Assembly: GCA_003344405.1 (NCBI GenBank)
Contig: NOWV01000220.1
Location: 48,203 to 112,202 of the forward strand
Direction of reading: 5' to 3'
Length of the DNA stretch: 64,000 nucleotides
From: Trichoplax sp. H2
Taxonomy: Eukaryota > Placozoa > Uniplacotomia > Trichoplacea
Position numbers and translations under genes: made by a program. Shown here piece after piece: positions 26,650 to 39,513 of this stretch. Below the pieces are notes generated by a model, which saw only the letters and a list, made by a program, of their open reading frames with translations, made no database searches and was not told the origin of the DNA. How positions within the stretch are numbered: the first letter of the stretch is position 1; each line of letters starts with the position of its first letter.

Positions 26650-27154
26650 AGTACTACTAGCTCACAGTCCTAGTTGAAGTAAAGTGATAGCGTGTATAAC
26701 CACACTGTGGTGATTGACTGAGTGCAATCATATTTACCATGTTACATGATGAATTGTAGCGAAAAATGCTCGATACTTTGACAAAATTTGGGCTCCAGTT
26801 TGCAGCAGGGGGCAAATCGCAATACGTAATCGTATAAAATTCTATAGTACTGTCCAGTACAGTAGGATGGACTGCAGCTGCTCCGTAAGAATAAAACTCG
26901 CGCTGAAAAACTGTTTACTTTTAGAGGGGAGGGGTATTGTACAGAATGGTCACATTGGTCAGTCTACGCCTAATCTAAAAGAACATCACAATTCTCATCA
27001 GCGAGACAAATTATACATCAATGTTGATAGTTTGAGGATAGGTCAGACAAGAAAATTTCAAGTACTTTACGTCAAAACTACTTCGATATCTCCCCTGTTT
27101 ACAGCAAACAGCGTCTACTAGTCTTTATCAGAACTTTTACAAATTGATTTCACA

Positions 27155-28886
27155 ATGCCCAGCTACCGTTTAACGTACTTTGACGCTCGAGGCCGTGGCG
27201 AAGTTATTCGTTATTTATTTGTTTTAGCTGATGTCCCTTATCAAGATGTTCGCGTTACTTCGGAAGAATGGAGAGAGATAAAAAGTGGTTGGTGCTGTAA
27301 TATATTTTTAAACATTGCTAATTTTGCCCCTAAAAATCAATCCAGCTTCAATCTAGAAATAGAATGTAGTGCAAAGAAATTCAGTATGTATCCTAATCTC
27401 TCTAGCTGTACGCAATCTATAGAATCATAGTACTACAGCTTTAATGCTGTCGAGACAGCGAAATAAAATTACTCTATTTCCTTTTATCGCTTCTATACAA
27501 TTGTCAATTTTACCATTAGTGGTAATCTGTCAGAAATTGACATAGTTTTCCTACTGTACTTTTTAGCTATGTAAAAATATAATAACTACATAATATAAAC
27601 AATTATTTACGATGAAAATGATTGAAAAGTTTTAATCTAAACTGCAGACATTAAGGCTCCTTTTGGACAACTGCCGATATTAGAAGTTGATGATAAAGTA
27701 CTGTGCCAAAGTGACGCAATTGCAGTCTATCTTGCTCGAGAATTTGGTAGGCATTGATAATACTGTATAAGTACTTAAGATATACGAGTAAATCTAATTG
27801 CTACTCGTCTTACACTATAATTATTTATCTATTTCTTATAGTTAATTGTAGGATGTTATTACTATACACTTGTACGCTTATTACTCCTTAGTTACGGCTT
27901 TAATTAAACATAACTCGCATTGATCTTGTACAATTATACTTATGTTTCGAGTTTTACAACGACAAAGGCACACAAAAAGATTGTCAAGTTTATTTTGCTT
28001 TGTTTAATCGATTTATTAATGCAACGGATATAGCTAGATAAACCTTCATCATCTGAATACCTGATGTAATAATATGTTATATTGTAGGATTAGCTGGTAA
28101 AACTAGTTGGGATGAATACAGAGTTTACGTCGTTCAAGGAGCTGTTAATGATTTGATAGCTAAGCTTATTGATATTCACTACTACACGGACGAAGAAACT
28201 AAAAAGGTAAGACTTCAGCATGGTAGATTTATAATATGATCATGATATGGCATACAATACAGTACTGTATTCAATGTAATGCATTTACTAGTAACTGGTA
28301 TTTACTGGGCAGTTATCGTTAGATATCTTAATCAATGTTTTATGATGGTTTAAGTTATTATCTATTTATTACCTTCTTGTTATTTGCGGAAAGTACAGAA
28401 ACTATTCTAAGCACGTAGTAATATGCAGTGACTCATGTAATAGTTTGTCAACTTTAGAAAGTTAATATGTATTTATGCATCCGGTGTCATCTTTCTACAG
28501 GCCGAAAAACAGAAAGATTTCTCTGAAAATTTTCTTCCTTCATGGTTAAGTGCTGTTGAAAAAGTATATAAGGAAGGTGGTACCAGTTTTTTCGTTGGTG
28601 ACTCAGTAAGTACTAAGTAATACATGTGAGATAGCTCCAAGCTATAATCTACAGATATATACTGTGTAATCGCTATCAACATATTCTTACTGTAATTGCA
28701 TTTTACTTTTAGTTGACCCTTGCCGATTTATACTTTTTCAACGTCTGTGAGACCATCCAAGTCTTTAGCCGAGGTAGCAAAGATATCTTTAAAAGTGCCC
28801 CTGCTCTGGATGAGCTGTTCGATCGCATAGCTAATACTCCCAAAATTAAAGCTTGGAGAGAAAAGCGCCCGAAAACACATTTCTAA
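27155..28886 (+). CDS. Sigma-class glutathione S-transferase, copy 2
   Basis: Tandem paralogue of the preceding GST. Exons: 27155-27287, 27648-27746, 28088-28206, 28501-28605, 28713-28886, with intron phases identical to copy 1; 209 aa. Exon 3 is one codon and exon 5 three codons longer. The N-terminus MPSYRLTYFDARGRGE keeps Tyr8. FGQLPILEVDDKVLCQSDAI keeps the G-site, with Asp replacing Asn beside the Ser. The C-terminus is KRPKTHF, where copy 1 has KTDF. Exons 2 and 4 are the most conserved between the copies and the introns are largely unalignable, so the duplication is not recent. Exon 3 and part of exon 5, which shape the hydrophobic substrate site, differ most, suggesting different substrates (inference). 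Confidence 0.96.
28256..28271. repeat. 16-bp perfect palindrome AATACAGTACTGTATT in GST copy 2 intron 3
   Basis: Self-complementary over all 16 bases, about 50 bp after the exon 3 donor. Same word family as the upstream palindromes. Confidence 0.85.
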
Positions 28887-29134
28887 ACATGCAGTAAAGT
28901 TGCAGCGATTTTATTTTCCTTTAGATTGGTAATTTGCGTTGCAATTCCTAACTTATGCTGGTCAGTATAAGATTCTTACAGTACTTTTTACCTCAAGATT
29001 TCTTCATGTAAAACGAATAGCTCTAAGGTAGTAATTTCCTGCAGAGTAGTGATTTTTGAAATAGTATTTATATCGCTAAGGTGGGCCACTGGGCCTTTAA
29101 ATTTTGATTTGATGTAATGCTCGGATGAAAATTG

Positions 29135-29140
29135 AATAAA
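29135..29140 (+). terminator. Candidate polyadenylation signal of GST copy 2
   Basis: AATAAA about 250 nt after the stop codon at 28886. Usage is not demonstrated. Confidence 0.4.
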
Positions 29141-30753
29141 CGTAGAATCTTTATAGTGTTTTCTACACAGCCATTTTGATTGTTACATTTTCTTATAACG
29201 GTTGTTATTGACAGAGCAAGCTTTGCTTACAAACGCAAGCGATCCTTAGACACATTATAATGATTGGTATAGAATTGACCATAGTACTAAGGGAATTGTA
29301 CCGCACTGTAGATATCTTTTAGTACCTTGCTAATCTTAACTTGGTACGTCCATTACCGTACATTAGTTATCATAATGCGCTTTGGATTATTAACTAATCT
29401 TAATATAGCATGGTACATTACTATTACCTGGATATATATAATATCGAATGATAATACTATCTGTTAATTCTATTAACAAATTGAGCATAAACGTATATCT
29501 GACAGTTTAGCTTACCAACCTTAACATAGCATTAATACTGTATATAGTAACTACCTTATTCGGTAAACATACTAATACGAAAGTTACTGAAGGAAATTTG
29601 AATTGGTATAGAAATGAATGATCTCTAGGGTTTATGTAAATATTATTGAGAAGGTATAAGTGATTGATACACATTAGAAGGTACTATAAGTTCTATTGCT
29701 CTCATGCATTTCGTAGTATGACTCTACTGTAGTTCCCCTTTCCCGGTTATTTTTGATTACTATATATCATATAACAAAAAGTGTTTCTAAGGGGATAATG
29801 TCAGTTAGTCAGCGATCTGATAGGCGAAAGCGAAGTGAACAACGTGGAAATGCACGATCAGTACGTACATTAAATCAATCTGTTTTAAATATAGTAGTAC
29901 CCAGCTATTACCGGGATATATATAATGTCGAACGGTAATACTATCTGTTAATTATTAAGAAATGGGTACATTATCGTAAACCGTCAGCAAAGCGACGGGA
30001 GTTTGGACTAGTCTTATCTATTCAGAAGCATTCATTAAACAACAGTTATTTAATTAGTAACGGCGTACCGTGACAGTAATAGTAAAAGAATTTTATACAA
30101 TTAGTTAAGTAAAATGTGTAAATTATCTTCTGCGGCCCTCTTATTAAAGTAGACATTATTAACACCGACTCGGAAAATGACTTTAAAAGTTTTCTGCAAT
30201 TACTTTGGTAAAGTACATTTGCGGCCAATCTTGTAGTAACAACTAACTTATTAATTTTGTTAGCATATATTCCAGATAATTTTCTAGACCGGTAGTAAAA
30301 TCGTTTTATTCAAAAGTCACACTACTTTTTGACAAGTTTATTAACCTAACGTTAAGTACTTTCTTTGAGTTGCTTTTACAAAACACTAAACCAATCCGTT
30401 GTTATATCTAGTAAAATACGGTACTGCTACTATCTCGTCCGAGAACTAGCATTCTAAAAGGTTTACAATCTGTAACTGCACTATACTGTAATTTACGATG
30501 TAGCTTTATACGGTAACGCTGAAAGACGATCAACAAGAATATTTATATAAACTCTGTCTATTGAGGTGATGTAGTGCTGTAATACTACACCTAACTATTT
30601 TCAAATAACTTAAGCATGAAGAATTAATCTATAAATGAATAGAATGATCTTTGATCTTTGCTCTAAATTATTATGCGACTAATGAGATCAAAATCAATGC
30701 TTTAATACACCCAATTCTTTCGTAACTTAGAAGTAAATTAATTTATAGCCCGA

Positions 30754-30770
30754 ATATATATATATATATA
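30754..30770. repeat. (AT)n microsatellite
   Basis: Uninterrupted AT dinucleotide run in the non-genic region. Confidence 0.85.
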
Positions 30771-33700
30771 CTCTTTTACTTTATTTTCAATTTGAAGTTT
30801 ACGTTATTTTAAACTATCAGCTGGAAATAAATGATCAACCGGTAAATTCACACATGATCTCCAATTACAACAATACCTAATTAAATAAAGTAATTCATCA
30901 GATCTTAATAATAATTCTTGCTTGATTGGTAGTATTTGTTAACTTAAACGATCATAAACACAACTTTCATCTATCTATTATAATCTAGGGCTTCAATTAT
31001 CTTAATCACTCTTCTATATCAATCTGTTTGTACTTAAATTGTCTGTGACGAAAGTAAAATTGTGGTGAAATCTTGATTTGTTACAAGATAGGTACAAAAG
31101 GTGAGGAAATAAGCAACACCTGCTTCTCGATGAATAATATTGAATTGAGAGTATAGAAATAGAAGCTATGCATACCACTTATTAACGTACGGTCCAGCTT
31201 ATGAATTATTCTGATCATTAATATCAGGGTGGAACTAAGATTGTTTTCCTTTTTAGTTCAATAATGATAACGTTAGCTTTATTGACAGTAACAAAAGATT
31301 TGATATCAATGGAAGTAGATGAAATTCCGAAATACATATTGCCGACAAAATGACATATTACTAATAATGGAGTATCTCGCTATCTAAGATTACTACATTT
31401 AGCAAATTAAAAGATAGGTTTGTTGTCTATTACTAGAATAGATAATAGGGTAGCAATGATGTATGATCAATGTCTGGAAGCTGCAGTTGCGAGACAAATA
31501 AATATGCTTATTGCTAACAGAAATGGCTAACTATATCTGCCAGCTTGTTAGAATTATCATAGTGCTCAACGGTATCTGTTTATCAATAAGAAATACTAAA
31601 GTCTGATTTGCCTTCACTGTATAAGCACACCATCATGTTTAGCAATGAATTACTTGATAATAATTTTTAATTTTTTTTGCAATTATTATTACTGGAATAT
31701 CATTCTCTATAAAAATTGTTTTACATCATCTATTAAAAAATAAACTATGCATAATGCAATAATGGATTACATTAGTAAATGGTGGGCTATCATCATGGCA
31801 AAAAGAAACTCATCAAGAAATAATCTTTACTTTGAGGTCAAGTGAACTAATTAGTAATTATTATAGAAAATTTATGCAGCTCAGTTCATAAAGTTGGATA
31901 ATAAATCAAAATACGGAGTTTAGCTATACATGCTTACTGGTATTTATAATTACGGTACTCTGCATGAAGTGGCGTACAGGCAAAATGAGTTATTTCCTTT
32001 GATACTCTGTATTTTAAATATAGATTCATTTAGCGATACTTAACAGAATGCTGTATGTCTACTTAAGACTTTTCTAATCTTCAGCAATAATGTGAATTGA
32101 GGCGAGAGAATGAACCTACTTTCGTAAAAATTATTTCATAGGTAATCGTCTCAAATAATATCGAATTGTAATTGTTTTTATCTATTGTAGCAATAAAGTC
32201 TGCGATATTCATTTTCAGAAAAACAAAAAGTTAATATGGATTTACATTTTAACTGTTGAAGATGAATGCGCATAGTTCATTCTGAGAAGGTTAACATCTC
32301 ATCCTATAGAAATTTGTAGGTCTGGCTGGCTATAATATCTGCTTTGATTCTCAGAATTTCTAGTGTACTGAGACATGAGTTAAACTAGATTATTTAATTC
32401 AAGATCATTATCATAGATAATGATACATTGACCGATAAATTTTGAATGCCAAAATTAAAGTAAAGGGTAATTAGCTAAGACCTTTGGTCACAGCTGTATG
32501 TTCTTATTATTTGTTATTGATTCGAATCAAATCACTTATATTCATCTATCCAAAGAAATTTATTAGAAAATTTTTTTGGCAGTAATGCCTGAAACAAATC
32601 ATGATGAATTAGATGTATTCTTTATGACCAGTACCGTGCCGAAAGTGATCATTTAAACGCTTCTTTCTGTGATTGGTACGCTATTTTGGTAAGAACCTTC
32701 CACATATCCAACGATGATCCATATTGAAATATTTCTGCGATGTTTTCTTAATAAATAATTATTTCTTCTGTTCTCTGATTCCAATAACCGTGAACTGTAT
32801 CGCTTCCATCCTCAAATAACCTTCTAATAACTAATGTACACTTTAAAACTCATCAACGCTTATTGTATTTTAAGAATTTATGCTTCATTGACTGGAAATT
32901 CTACAAATTACCGCCGGATGACTTTCCACCTTTATGTTAAAATACTTTTCATAAGGTAATCAAGTTCTTAATGTAGTATTTGACCTATAAAAGATCGTCG
33001 AATGAAATGAATAACTTCTTTATAGCAATAGGCTGCATTTCAATATAAAGATAAATACTATTAGAAATTATTATATGACCATTTTGTTTAATGAAGTAAA
33101 TCTAATACGATTATCGCTGAAACCAACAATTTAATAGATATTACGTAAAACTATTATATAAATAAGAAAATACTTTGCAAATAATCCTGAAAAAAAATAG
33201 TGCTTATGTATTCTATTGTTAGTTAACATGGAATATAACCGTTCCCCTAATTTCCTGACATGAGAATTTCAGAGCGGAAGTTCGATTACTCATAATGACC
33301 AGATTTGATCCGTCTGTATTCTTCTCGTCTGCCTCTTAAGTTGCCTAAATATAGCATTGCAAGCATGATCTAAAATATATGAATTAGACGGACTAGAGAT
33401 GATTTCTATATGCTTCTGCAGATGTATCGCTTGCAAATGAAAACTTTTAGCGCACAAGTTTGATAATTCATAACACTACGATCTATAGATGTAATTATCT
33501 CGTACTTAATTCAACATCTTTAATATTATTATGGCTAGGTTAATTAAAAATTCGAAAAGTTGAGATATGACTAGTTACTCTGATAGTCTAGAAATTCATA
33601 GTCTATAAATTGGAACAGTACGGAAGTGAAATTAATTATTACAAAAAGATCGCACTGCTTGCGTACATAACTCGTTGTCTGTTTATTCTCACTGATATTG

Positions 33701-36700
33701 CTATGACGAAGATGCTTTAAAATGTAAAATTAAGCCTTCGTGTAATTATTTGACTTAATGACTTTTTAGTATATAAGATTGGAGTAGTATAGTTCGTTAA
33801 TGACTATTATTTACCAAACGAAAAGACCGTGCTGCAAGCGTTTTCATCTCACTTATCAATTTAAGTCCGTTACTATTGCCTTGAAGTAAAGTGATAATTA
33901 CACATTCGGTCATTTCGATAGGTTTCTGCTTGTGTATGAGTTGTATATTGTATAAATATCAACGTAGTTAGTGGGTCTGTAATTGAATTTTGGCATTACT
34001 TAATTTTAGGAAGTTATAGCTATCCAGTTCTTCTTGAATTTATTACTTGAGTCGTATTACAGCTGTCTAAATACCATGGCTACAACAATTATTGTAAACT
34101 ATTAACATTGCCATGAAAATATAGCTTGAATAAGCTGCATCATTGCACATTATAATCTAATAAATTTGGCCAAAAAAATTAAAGTTCCTTATTTATGAGG
34201 TGAATTAGCTAGCAAAGCTTAAGCGAACATTACTCTTCATCTCCTTGTTCATTTATTGCTTTCAATCTGATTACCTTGCAAATTCATAAAATATGATTTC
34301 TGTCAAGTTTCGAATCATTATTTTAATTCCGCATGCAGTGATTTAAAGTTAAAAGATAAGTAAAGAGATTGTAAGCGTTGAATAATATAGTATCTAAGCA
34401 GATAATTCATATTTTGGATTTTATCAAAATTAATACTTTCATACTCGAATCTAGCTTATTATTATAGAGTTTAACATAAACATAATCCTAAAATTTACAT
34501 TTAACCCAATTTACTTAAAGTTATTTCTATTTTTATTGCTGTCAGGTTTAGCAATATCTTATGCCTACAATAGTCTGATTAATAGACATCTTAATGCGAA
34601 GATGGAAGGGATGGGAGAAATATTCGGGTTAAAATTTAATTCTGGTAATTTTAAATGCTACTCTTTACTTTATATGGACAATACTTAAATGTCTATTCCG
34701 TAGATGCTGTGTTTGTTTGCCTATTCTTTCATCACTCAGTTCGCTTCATAGTCAATGATGTTATCTCAGCAGTTCGATGTTAGCATTTAGATTTTTTAAA
34801 TGATAAACTTTTCCATTATCTTACACTATTAATCTATTGATGAATTGATGTATAATAAAAAGAAATTAATTTGAGGATTTCTAGCATTTTTCTCTCCTAC
34901 CTATCAATCAAAAGAATTTATGTGTGCTTCATCCTAAACTTCTGTACTTTGATTGGTTTATTTTAATGTTTATGACAGCGTTCAATTCTTTCTGTTGTTC
35001 TTTCATAACACAACTTGATCGTTCCATGAAAGTATACCAAATCTGATCATTATCTAAGTCATAATAGATTGTTTGTGGGTTTTATTGGAAAAATAATATT
35101 TTTATGAGTAGACCTTTGTTGAAGTGTTGATCATAGGTTGTTTATTTACTATATAATTGGCTGTATTAAGTATAATTTATGTTTCGACATAACCAATTTA
35201 TTAATCAATTTAAAAAATTTTAACGGCACGATTTAACTTTAGGGAGAAATCGGCAAAAACAATCCTTACGAATTGAATCTTTTTGGTAAGCGAATTTTTT
35301 TTATTGTCCATTGCGGTAAGCAGAGTTATAGTATGCACCCCTTATACTTCAATTATGCTGCTATGTATGATATATCTAGATGAAAGATAAATATCGTTTT
35401 GGCCATTTAATTAATTTTTAAACACTTGATGTAAACTGTTCTCATCCGGTACTGTAAGATTAATATCTACTAGATCGTATAGGTCATAAATTTCTGCTAT
35501 AGCAGGCTGCTATTTAATCACTTTACTTCTGTAGCGAGAGAAGATAGGGATGAAATATAATTACTGACGATCTTAATGGACAAATTTTAGTTAAGTATTC
35601 GCTTAAATTAAGTGACAGATATGAAATAGCAACATCACTGCAAGTGCTATCGAAAAGTATTAACTATATTGAGAACGAAAACTATTATGAATTTTAAATC
35701 TTTGCAAAATTTCTAAGCCATAATGTTTCCTTTAAGAAAAGCATGAATGACCGCATGTTCTCTAACTATAGTTGCAATCGTACGAATTATCTGTTTAAAC
35801 ATGTCCGGTTGAATTTTTTGACGAAAGAATAGAAGATCGATATATATTTGTTATGCAATAGGAAATAACGGTCAGCATATAGGATACTACGGATATGATT
35901 TGGCTTGCATAACCTTACATGGTTATAATTCGCAGTATATGCCTATTTAGACCTCGATATTCAAAATGTAAACGTATGCAAGTAGCTTACTACCGATCAT
36001 TTAATCCAATAATGAAAGCGTTATATGCTATAAAAATTGGTATATAAAGGTTTGAAATTAAAACCAACAGTCAATATCGATGAATTAGCTAAGATATCGT
36101 AAACTATAGGTACGTGTTCATAATTAAAATACATTTACGAGCATTTACAATATTGACAGCTGATTTCTACGATACGATATTCGATATTTCATCGAAGACA
36201 GAATTGAATCAAGGTAACAATATCAGGAAGGAAATTATGATTGCTCCGTGAGAAAGAGATCTACGCGTATGTATCCCTATTTACATATTGCAAGAATACA
36301 CGTCAATTTATTCACCATTATATATGCACAGAAAAGAGTTCATAAAAGATTAGTTTCTACTGTCACTGTACCTATAACTCACCGGATATTAATACTTCTT
36401 GAGTCTAAGGTTGTTAGTAAACGTTAGAATTATGAAACTACCCATTTCTCAAGCAAATGTACATACTGTAAATCAGCTGCGATTGACGGAAGTTCCCTGT
36501 GTTACTTTTGTGGACGTTACATACATACATAGTATAAATATATATATAGAGCCTGATTCCCATACTAAAATGTAACTACTGTTATACGCAAATACCTGAG
36601 ACACATTGTATAGTCATGATGATGGCATTAGTGACTATGATTATCAAGAACAAAAACTTCATCAATGCTTGTGAACTATAGAGAATACATTATTTATAAA

Positions 36701-36789
36701 TGCAATTTAAAAAAATGGCACATTCGATTTTACATTAGCATAGTATCATTACTATCATTGAATGATATGTCACGTAATCTTTTATATCT

Positions 36790-36980
36790 TATGTGTAGAT
36801 GAGATTTTAAAAAATTATACTCTCCTTTTCAGTTAGTATCGGTGCTAGTTTCAATACTGGGATTGACCGATATATTTAATAGTCTTGTATAATCGATATG
36901 TAGATGAGTTTTAAAAATTATACTCTCCTTTGAATTTACTATAGCTGCTAGCTTTAGTTAGATTGGATTAACTTGTGGGA
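36790..36980. repeat. Two-copy tandem duplication, about 105-bp unit
   Basis: GTAGATGAG followed by (A)TTTTAAAAA(A)TTATACTCTCCTTT occurs at 36795 and again at 36900. The following GTATCGGTGCTAGTTTCA / CTATAGCTGCTAGCTTTA and GGGATTGAC / TGGATTAAC blocks also match. Non-coding. Confidence 0.75.
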
Positions 36981-39444
36981 TGAAAAGTAATGAAAGATTT
37001 CACTTTACTTAGATCATACATATATTGCAATAGATTGCTACTACCACAGAGGTAATATCAGTTTAAAAATCAACGAGTCAGATAGTATAGACAGATATAC
37101 TATGGGAGCAAAGGTGGGTCAAAGTGTTGCTCATTCTACTGTTAGATTGTTATTTAGTTGATGTCTATGATATTATTATAAGGTAGATGTTACTAGAATT
37201 AATATGAAGATATTATCTACTGATGGAATTTATTGTGTAGCATTCTATATTTATCTGGCGAGTATCCTCTGTTTTCTATATTTTTTCAATGAGGAAACTC
37301 GCTAATTAATCGTTTTAATGGTTATCAATATAAGAAAATAATGGCTATTCGGAAGTTACAAATTATTAGTATTCTAACTTGAGTTAAAAGAAAATCATAC
37401 ATTTTAAATAAGAGAGATAGAGATAACAATAAATTGGGATGTTAAATTCAGCTTAGCAACTAATGGTAAACAAAATAATACAGTATCACGGGCGTCACTC
37501 GGTGACACTCTCATCAATAAGTTTATCTTCAAATTTAATTATTTCATTAAGGTATATCTAGAGTTGATTAGTTTAATCGCTTACTTAAATTAAATTAATT
37601 GATTAATTTGGTCTAGTACTGTGACCCATTTGAGAAAAACCTTTATTTATAGCGCAAGTATGGAAATCAGCTGATTTGCGTTAAGTTGTGAGTTCTTGTG
37701 AGTTCATTGACTAAAGTTATTCTGTAGATTACTTACTGTACAACTAGTTATTAAAAGCTTTTTTAGAAGGTAAGTTCTTAGGTTTTATTGTGGTAGCAGT
37801 ACATTTTAACTAGATCTTTCAACAAATTAAGGTAATAATTTGTGATAGAAAACACTGCAAAAGTAGATGCTTTATATGACATAAGTAAACTTGTCAGGAA
37901 GTAATCCGATAATGCTAGCAATCATTCAGATGGAATATCGAAACAATATGTGGAAGATACGCGTATGTCTATATATACTGTAGCAGATATGCAAGGATAA
38001 ATACCGTATGAACTTTAAAATAGTTAATCTTAACGTTTTTTATGATATCTGCAGCTAATTTACTGCCACTTTTTCTAAAATCGGAAAAGACAGTAAATGA
38101 TTGCCCTATATTCTAAGTTAATAACATTTTTATTATTGGTCTTGATCTGAAATTATATGTATTATAAAAATATAAATGTAATATTTTTGCCTGAAAATAG
38201 TGCAGCTTATGCAAAACAGCGCTAATGTATTTTGATGATTTGCATTTATTAACATACTTTTATTAAAAGGGGATGAAGGGAAATAACGGGATTTATCGAA
38301 TAAAGGTATTGGATATTAAGATTAGACCGAATTCTTTATTTTGATAGAGCTAGGGCTAAAATTTACAACTAATCAGGGTAAACATATAAATTTCGTATTA
38401 TATATGATAAGACGGTAGGAATTTCCGTTCTACATACCTCTTAGCATACATATTACCATGCATATTACAGATTTATCCCACAGATCTGCAGGGAAATCAC
38501 TATGCAGTATTTACTAGGGAGTTAGGATTACCCTGTTTTCTAGTTGTAGTCTAATAGTTTAAAGTGACAGAGGTACTAGGAAATCGATCATATCGCGAGG
38601 ACATGTTACACCAGACGCTTTCAAAAATATTCTGATTAGATTTTTATATCAACATATACGTTTCTTAGGCTTCTCTATGACTCTAAAAGAATCAAAAAAC
38701 CATTAATTAATTCATATTAGTAAATGTATTGAGTGTATGAAACGAGTTTTGCTGCATATAAAATTCTCAATAAGAGCTTATATGATATTTCCATAGTTTT
38801 ATAAAACGATCTATAGTTAGATATATTTAAACGCAAATGAAATAGACTTTATTTGAAAGTGTACGGAGATGGAAAATGTTAACTTTGGATTTACAAGACC
38901 TTTTAACATAAAATATGACCTCATTCCAACCCATTAAAGCCAGAACTTTCCCTGATTTATAAAGGAATATCAAATTAATTTTATGAAACTTTAGATTGTA
39001 ATGGGGTTCGTGGCTAGATGAATGTTTCAGAAAGTCTTTAATAGGAAAAATTACTTTACGATTTTATCATAGCCTAATACTACTAAAACTGTATAAGAAA
39101 CTTAACTATTTTTCTATATTTTGAGGTATTGTGTCTGTAAATGCCCCAATGAGGGCATATTTGTTCTGAATCATGATTACTTAAAGCAATGGAGTTATTA
39201 AAGTAGTCTCATAGCACCTTCTATATTACTATCTAGTCTCAAATATAAATCTGATATAAGTCTGATGTTAGTCTGCATAATTAGTTTATTATAGACATGA
39301 TTTTGACGACGATATATAAATATATAACTTTCTACCAAAGTACAGACAGTGTCTGCAGCTATCTGTTTGCTAAATCTTATAATTTATCATCTACCTCAGA
39401 TAAAATTATGTAATGCAGCTGTTTGTTGCCTTTATGCGATCTTG

Positions 39445-39513
39445 AATGTCATAATGCTGCCAGCGGCCATCGTTAACGTCATCATGCTTTTAAATGCCGT
39501 TGTGAACGTCATT
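39445..39513. repeat. Diverged 30-bp tandem repeat
   Basis: Units begin AATGTCATAATGCT (39445), AACGTCATCATGCT (39475) and AACGTCATTT (39505), each with a GCC-(A/G)T(C/T)GT-type end. The open frame through it (39349-39549) reads a hydrophobic NVIML...NVIML...NVI repeat, which is probably incidental because the frame starts from GTG and has no flanking support. Confidence 0.6.

Larger units (their letters stand above)
25941..27154. other. Intergenic region between the tandem GST genes
   Basis: Holds the 3' UTR of GST copy 1 and the promoter of copy 2. A 21-bp inverted repeat (26629-26649) and a TAGTACTGTCCAGTACAGTA near-palindrome (about 26846-26865) lie in the upstream region of copy 2. The 84-codon open frame 26867-27121 has no recognisable content. 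Confidence 0.6.
28887..36789. other. Gene desert, part 1: AT-rich, no gene recognised
   Basis: No open frame with recognisable content, no tRNA, no transposase remnant. The left edge holds the 3' UTR of GST copy 2. The open frames 29753-29938 and 30046-30228 are unsupported. An AT dinucleotide run lies at 30754-30770. Confidence 0.6.

Noticed and set aside
26867-27121. Plus-strand open frame of 84 codons just before GST copy 2
   Set aside because: No recognisable family and no splice continuity with the GST; it ends 34 bp before the GST start and is more likely promoter and 5' UTR.
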